In this document: piece by piece, positions 12,892 through 14,346 of the stretch
Layout of the letters: every line of letters starts with the position of its first letter
Position numbering within the stretch: position 1 is the stretch's first letter
Source: Dehalococcoidia bacterium
GTDB taxonomy: Bacteria; Chloroflexota; Dehalococcoidia; GIF9; AB-539-J10
DNA length: 14,346 nucleotides
Direction: 5' to 3'
Assembly: GCA_029857995.1 (NCBI GenBank)
Contig: JAOUFZ010000020.1
Coordinates: forward strand, 1 to 14,346
Translations under genes and position numbers: made by a program
The notes under the pieces: generated by a model
Told to the model about the DNA's origin: nothing
Databases searched by the model: none
What the model saw: only the letters and a program-made list of their open reading frames with translations

Positions 12892-14346
12892 ATGAGTAGC
12901 TTCAGTGACTATGACAAATATGATGGCCTCGGTCTGGCTGAACTCGTGCGAAAGAAGGAGGTCAAGGCAAGCGAGCTGGTTGAAGAGGCAATAAGCCGCA
13001 TCGAAAGGCTCAATCCACAGCTTAACGCAGTAATCTACAAAATGTATGAACTGGCTCGAAAAGCTGCCGCTGGAGACCTGACAGATGGTCCCTTCAATGG
13101 TGTTCCCTTCCTGATGAAAGACATCATGATGGCTTATGCCGGAGTCCCCCTAACGAACGGCAGTCGGTTCTTTAAGGACTTTGTACCAGACCATGATAGT
13201 GAGCTGGTCAAGCGGTTTAAGGCAGCTGGCATCATCGTTGTTGGCAAGACTAACACGCCGGAGTTCGGACTGGTGCCGATAACTGAACCTGAGCTGTTTG
13301 GCCCGACCAACAATCCCTGGGACCTGAGCCGCACTCCAGGTGGTTCCAGTGGCGGATCGGCTGCCGCGGTTGCCGCACGCATGGTGCCCTTGGCCCATGC
13401 TAGTGATGGTGGCGGTTCGATCCGAATGCCAGCCTCTTGCTGCGGTGTGTTCGGTCTCAAGCCAACCCGGGGTCGCAACCCAATAGGCCCTGATTTTGGT
13501 GAGGCTTGGCGCGGCTTAACTTGTGATCACGTTTTAACCCGGTCGGTTCGCGATAGTGCTGCCATGCTTGATGCCACCGCCGGACCAGATGTCGGGGCTC
13601 CCTACTATGCCGTGCCACCGGCTCATCCCTTCCTGAATGAAGTTGGTACTGAGCCGGAAAAGCTGCGAATTGCCTTTACATCAAAGCCTTTTCTTCGTGC
13701 CACTGTTCACAAAGATTGCGTGAAAGGGCTAGAGGCGACTGCTAGATTATGCCAGGACCTTGGCCATGAGGTAGTAGAGGCAGCACCCCAGATAGACGGC
13801 AAAGCCTTTGCCAAAGCCTTTATGACCATAGTCTGTGTGGAAACTAGAGCCACAATTGAGGAGGCCGAGGGGTTATTAAACCGCAAAGCTTCGTTTAAGG
13901 ATTTTGAACCCAGCACGTGGGTACTCGGCTTGCTTGGCAAGCAGTGCCGGGCACCCGAATTCTCCAAGTCTCTTAACCTGGCCCAACTTACGGCCCGACA
14001 AATTGGTGAGTTTTTCCAAAAATACGATGTCTTGCTGACGCCAACGCTGGCCATGCCACCTGTGGCCACAGGTGAGCTTCAACCGAAAGGGATACGATCT
14101 GTGGCCATGAGGTTGCTGGGTAGTCTCAATGCTGGTGGGTTGATTAACACGCTGAGTGGAATAGATACTCTTGCCCAACACGTCTTCGGGTTCATGCCCT
14201 ACACGCCATTGTTTAATGTTACAGGTCAGCCAGCCATGTCAGTCCCACTCCACTGGAACGATGAGGGACTGCCTATCGGCATGCAATTCGTTGGACGATA
14301 TGGTGACGAAGCCAGTTTATTCCGTTTGGCCAGTCAACTGGAAAAG
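12892..14346 (+). CDS. amidase-signature family hydrolase (partial, last residues beyond window)
   Basis: Hydrolyses an amide bond (R-CO-NH2 or related) by a Ser-cisSer-Lys mechanism. All three catalytic residues are visible: K76 in FLMKDI, cis-Ser S152 in PGGSSGGSAAAVAA (149-162) and nucleophile S176 in SDGGGSIRMP. The 24-residue spacing between the serines matches the family (for example FAAH). The 485 codons present run to the right edge and are close to full family length (about 470-500). The C-terminal VTGQPAMSVPLHW and GLPIGMQFVGRYGDE are also typical. Substrate is unknown: no gatB or gatC neighbour is visible, and sequence alone does not exclude GatA, but a catabolic or detoxifying amidase is more likely. 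The start at 12892 follows AGAGGGG by 4 bases; an ATG 3 bases earlier is too close to it. It is divergent from pcrA and has its own strong promoter. Confidence 0.95.
   Translation, partial: MSSFSDYDKYDGLGLAELVRKKEVKASELVEEAISRIERLNPQLNAVIYKMYELARKAAAGDLTDGPFNGVPFLMKDIMMAYAGVPLTNGSRFFKDFVPDHDSELVKRFKAAGIIVVGKTNTPEFGLVPITEPELFGPTNNPWDLSRTPGGSSGGSAAAVAARMVPLAHASDGGGSIRMPASCCGVFGLKPTRGRNPIGPDFGEAWRGLTCDHVLTRSVRDSAAMLDATAGPDVGAPYYAVPPAHPFLNEVGTEPEKLRIAFTSKPFLRATVHKDCVKGLEATARLCQDLGHEVVEAAPQIDGKAFAKAFMTIVCVETRATIEEAEGLLNRKASFKDFEPSTWVLGLLGKQCRAPEFSKSLNLAQLTARQIGEFFQKYDVLLTPTLAMPPVATGELQPKGIRSVAMRLLGSLNAGGLINTLSGIDTLAQHVFGFMPYTPLFNVTGQPAMSVPLHWNDEGLPIGMQFVGRYGDEASLFRLASQLEK

Overview
The window looks like a bacterial chromosome segment of moderate GC (roughly half, by eye). 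Genes lie close together on both strands and most have clear AGGAGG-type ribosome binding sites. I see no rRNA, tRNA, CRISPR array, insertion sequence or phage gene. The gene set (GH57 enzymes, a DUF3417-type alpha-glucan phosphorylase, an endonuclease-type MutL) would suit an anaerobic or thermophile-related lineage. Chloroflexota is my guess, but it rests on general impression only and is low confidence.

Layout: (1) 1-1481, minus: N-terminal two thirds of an alpha-glucan (glycogen) phosphorylase, cut by the window edge. (2) 1482-1769: a divergent promoter region. (3) 1770-3535, plus: CorA-type divalent cation transporter, then a small membrane protein with a TrkA-C domain and a K+-pore-like motif. 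(4) 3653-3964, plus: a 103-residue protein of unknown function with its own extended -10 promoter, convergent with the next block. (5) 8456-4005, minus: three GH57-type glycosidase genes in a tight operon (gaps of 18 and 15 bases). The first two are clear tandem paralogues and the third is a longer, divergent member. (6) 12588-8668, minus: pcrA/uvrD helicase followed by mutL. (7) 12892 to the end, plus: an amidase-signature hydrolase with a near-consensus sigma-70 promoter.

Two functional themes stand out. The phosphorylase and the three GH57 proteins point to storage or use of intracellular alpha-glucan: GH57 enzymes hydrolyse, branch or transfer alpha-1,4/1,6 glucan, and the phosphorylase releases glucose-1-phosphate. 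The pcrA-mutL pair points to mismatch repair without MutH, with an endonuclease MutL and a helicase made together. mutS is not in the window.

The most unusual observations are regulatory. Several candidate promoters are of extended -10 type (TGn plus a TATAAT-like hexamer). The two DNA-repair genes sit almost directly on their predicted transcription starts with weak or no Shine-Dalgarno sequence, unlike the other genes here. A perfect inverted repeat (TACACG-4-CGTGTA) lies between the -35 and -10 of a predicted mutL promoter. I did not find a clearly new multi-gene system. The GH57 trio with its altered first motifs and the small convergent gene is the nearest candidate.
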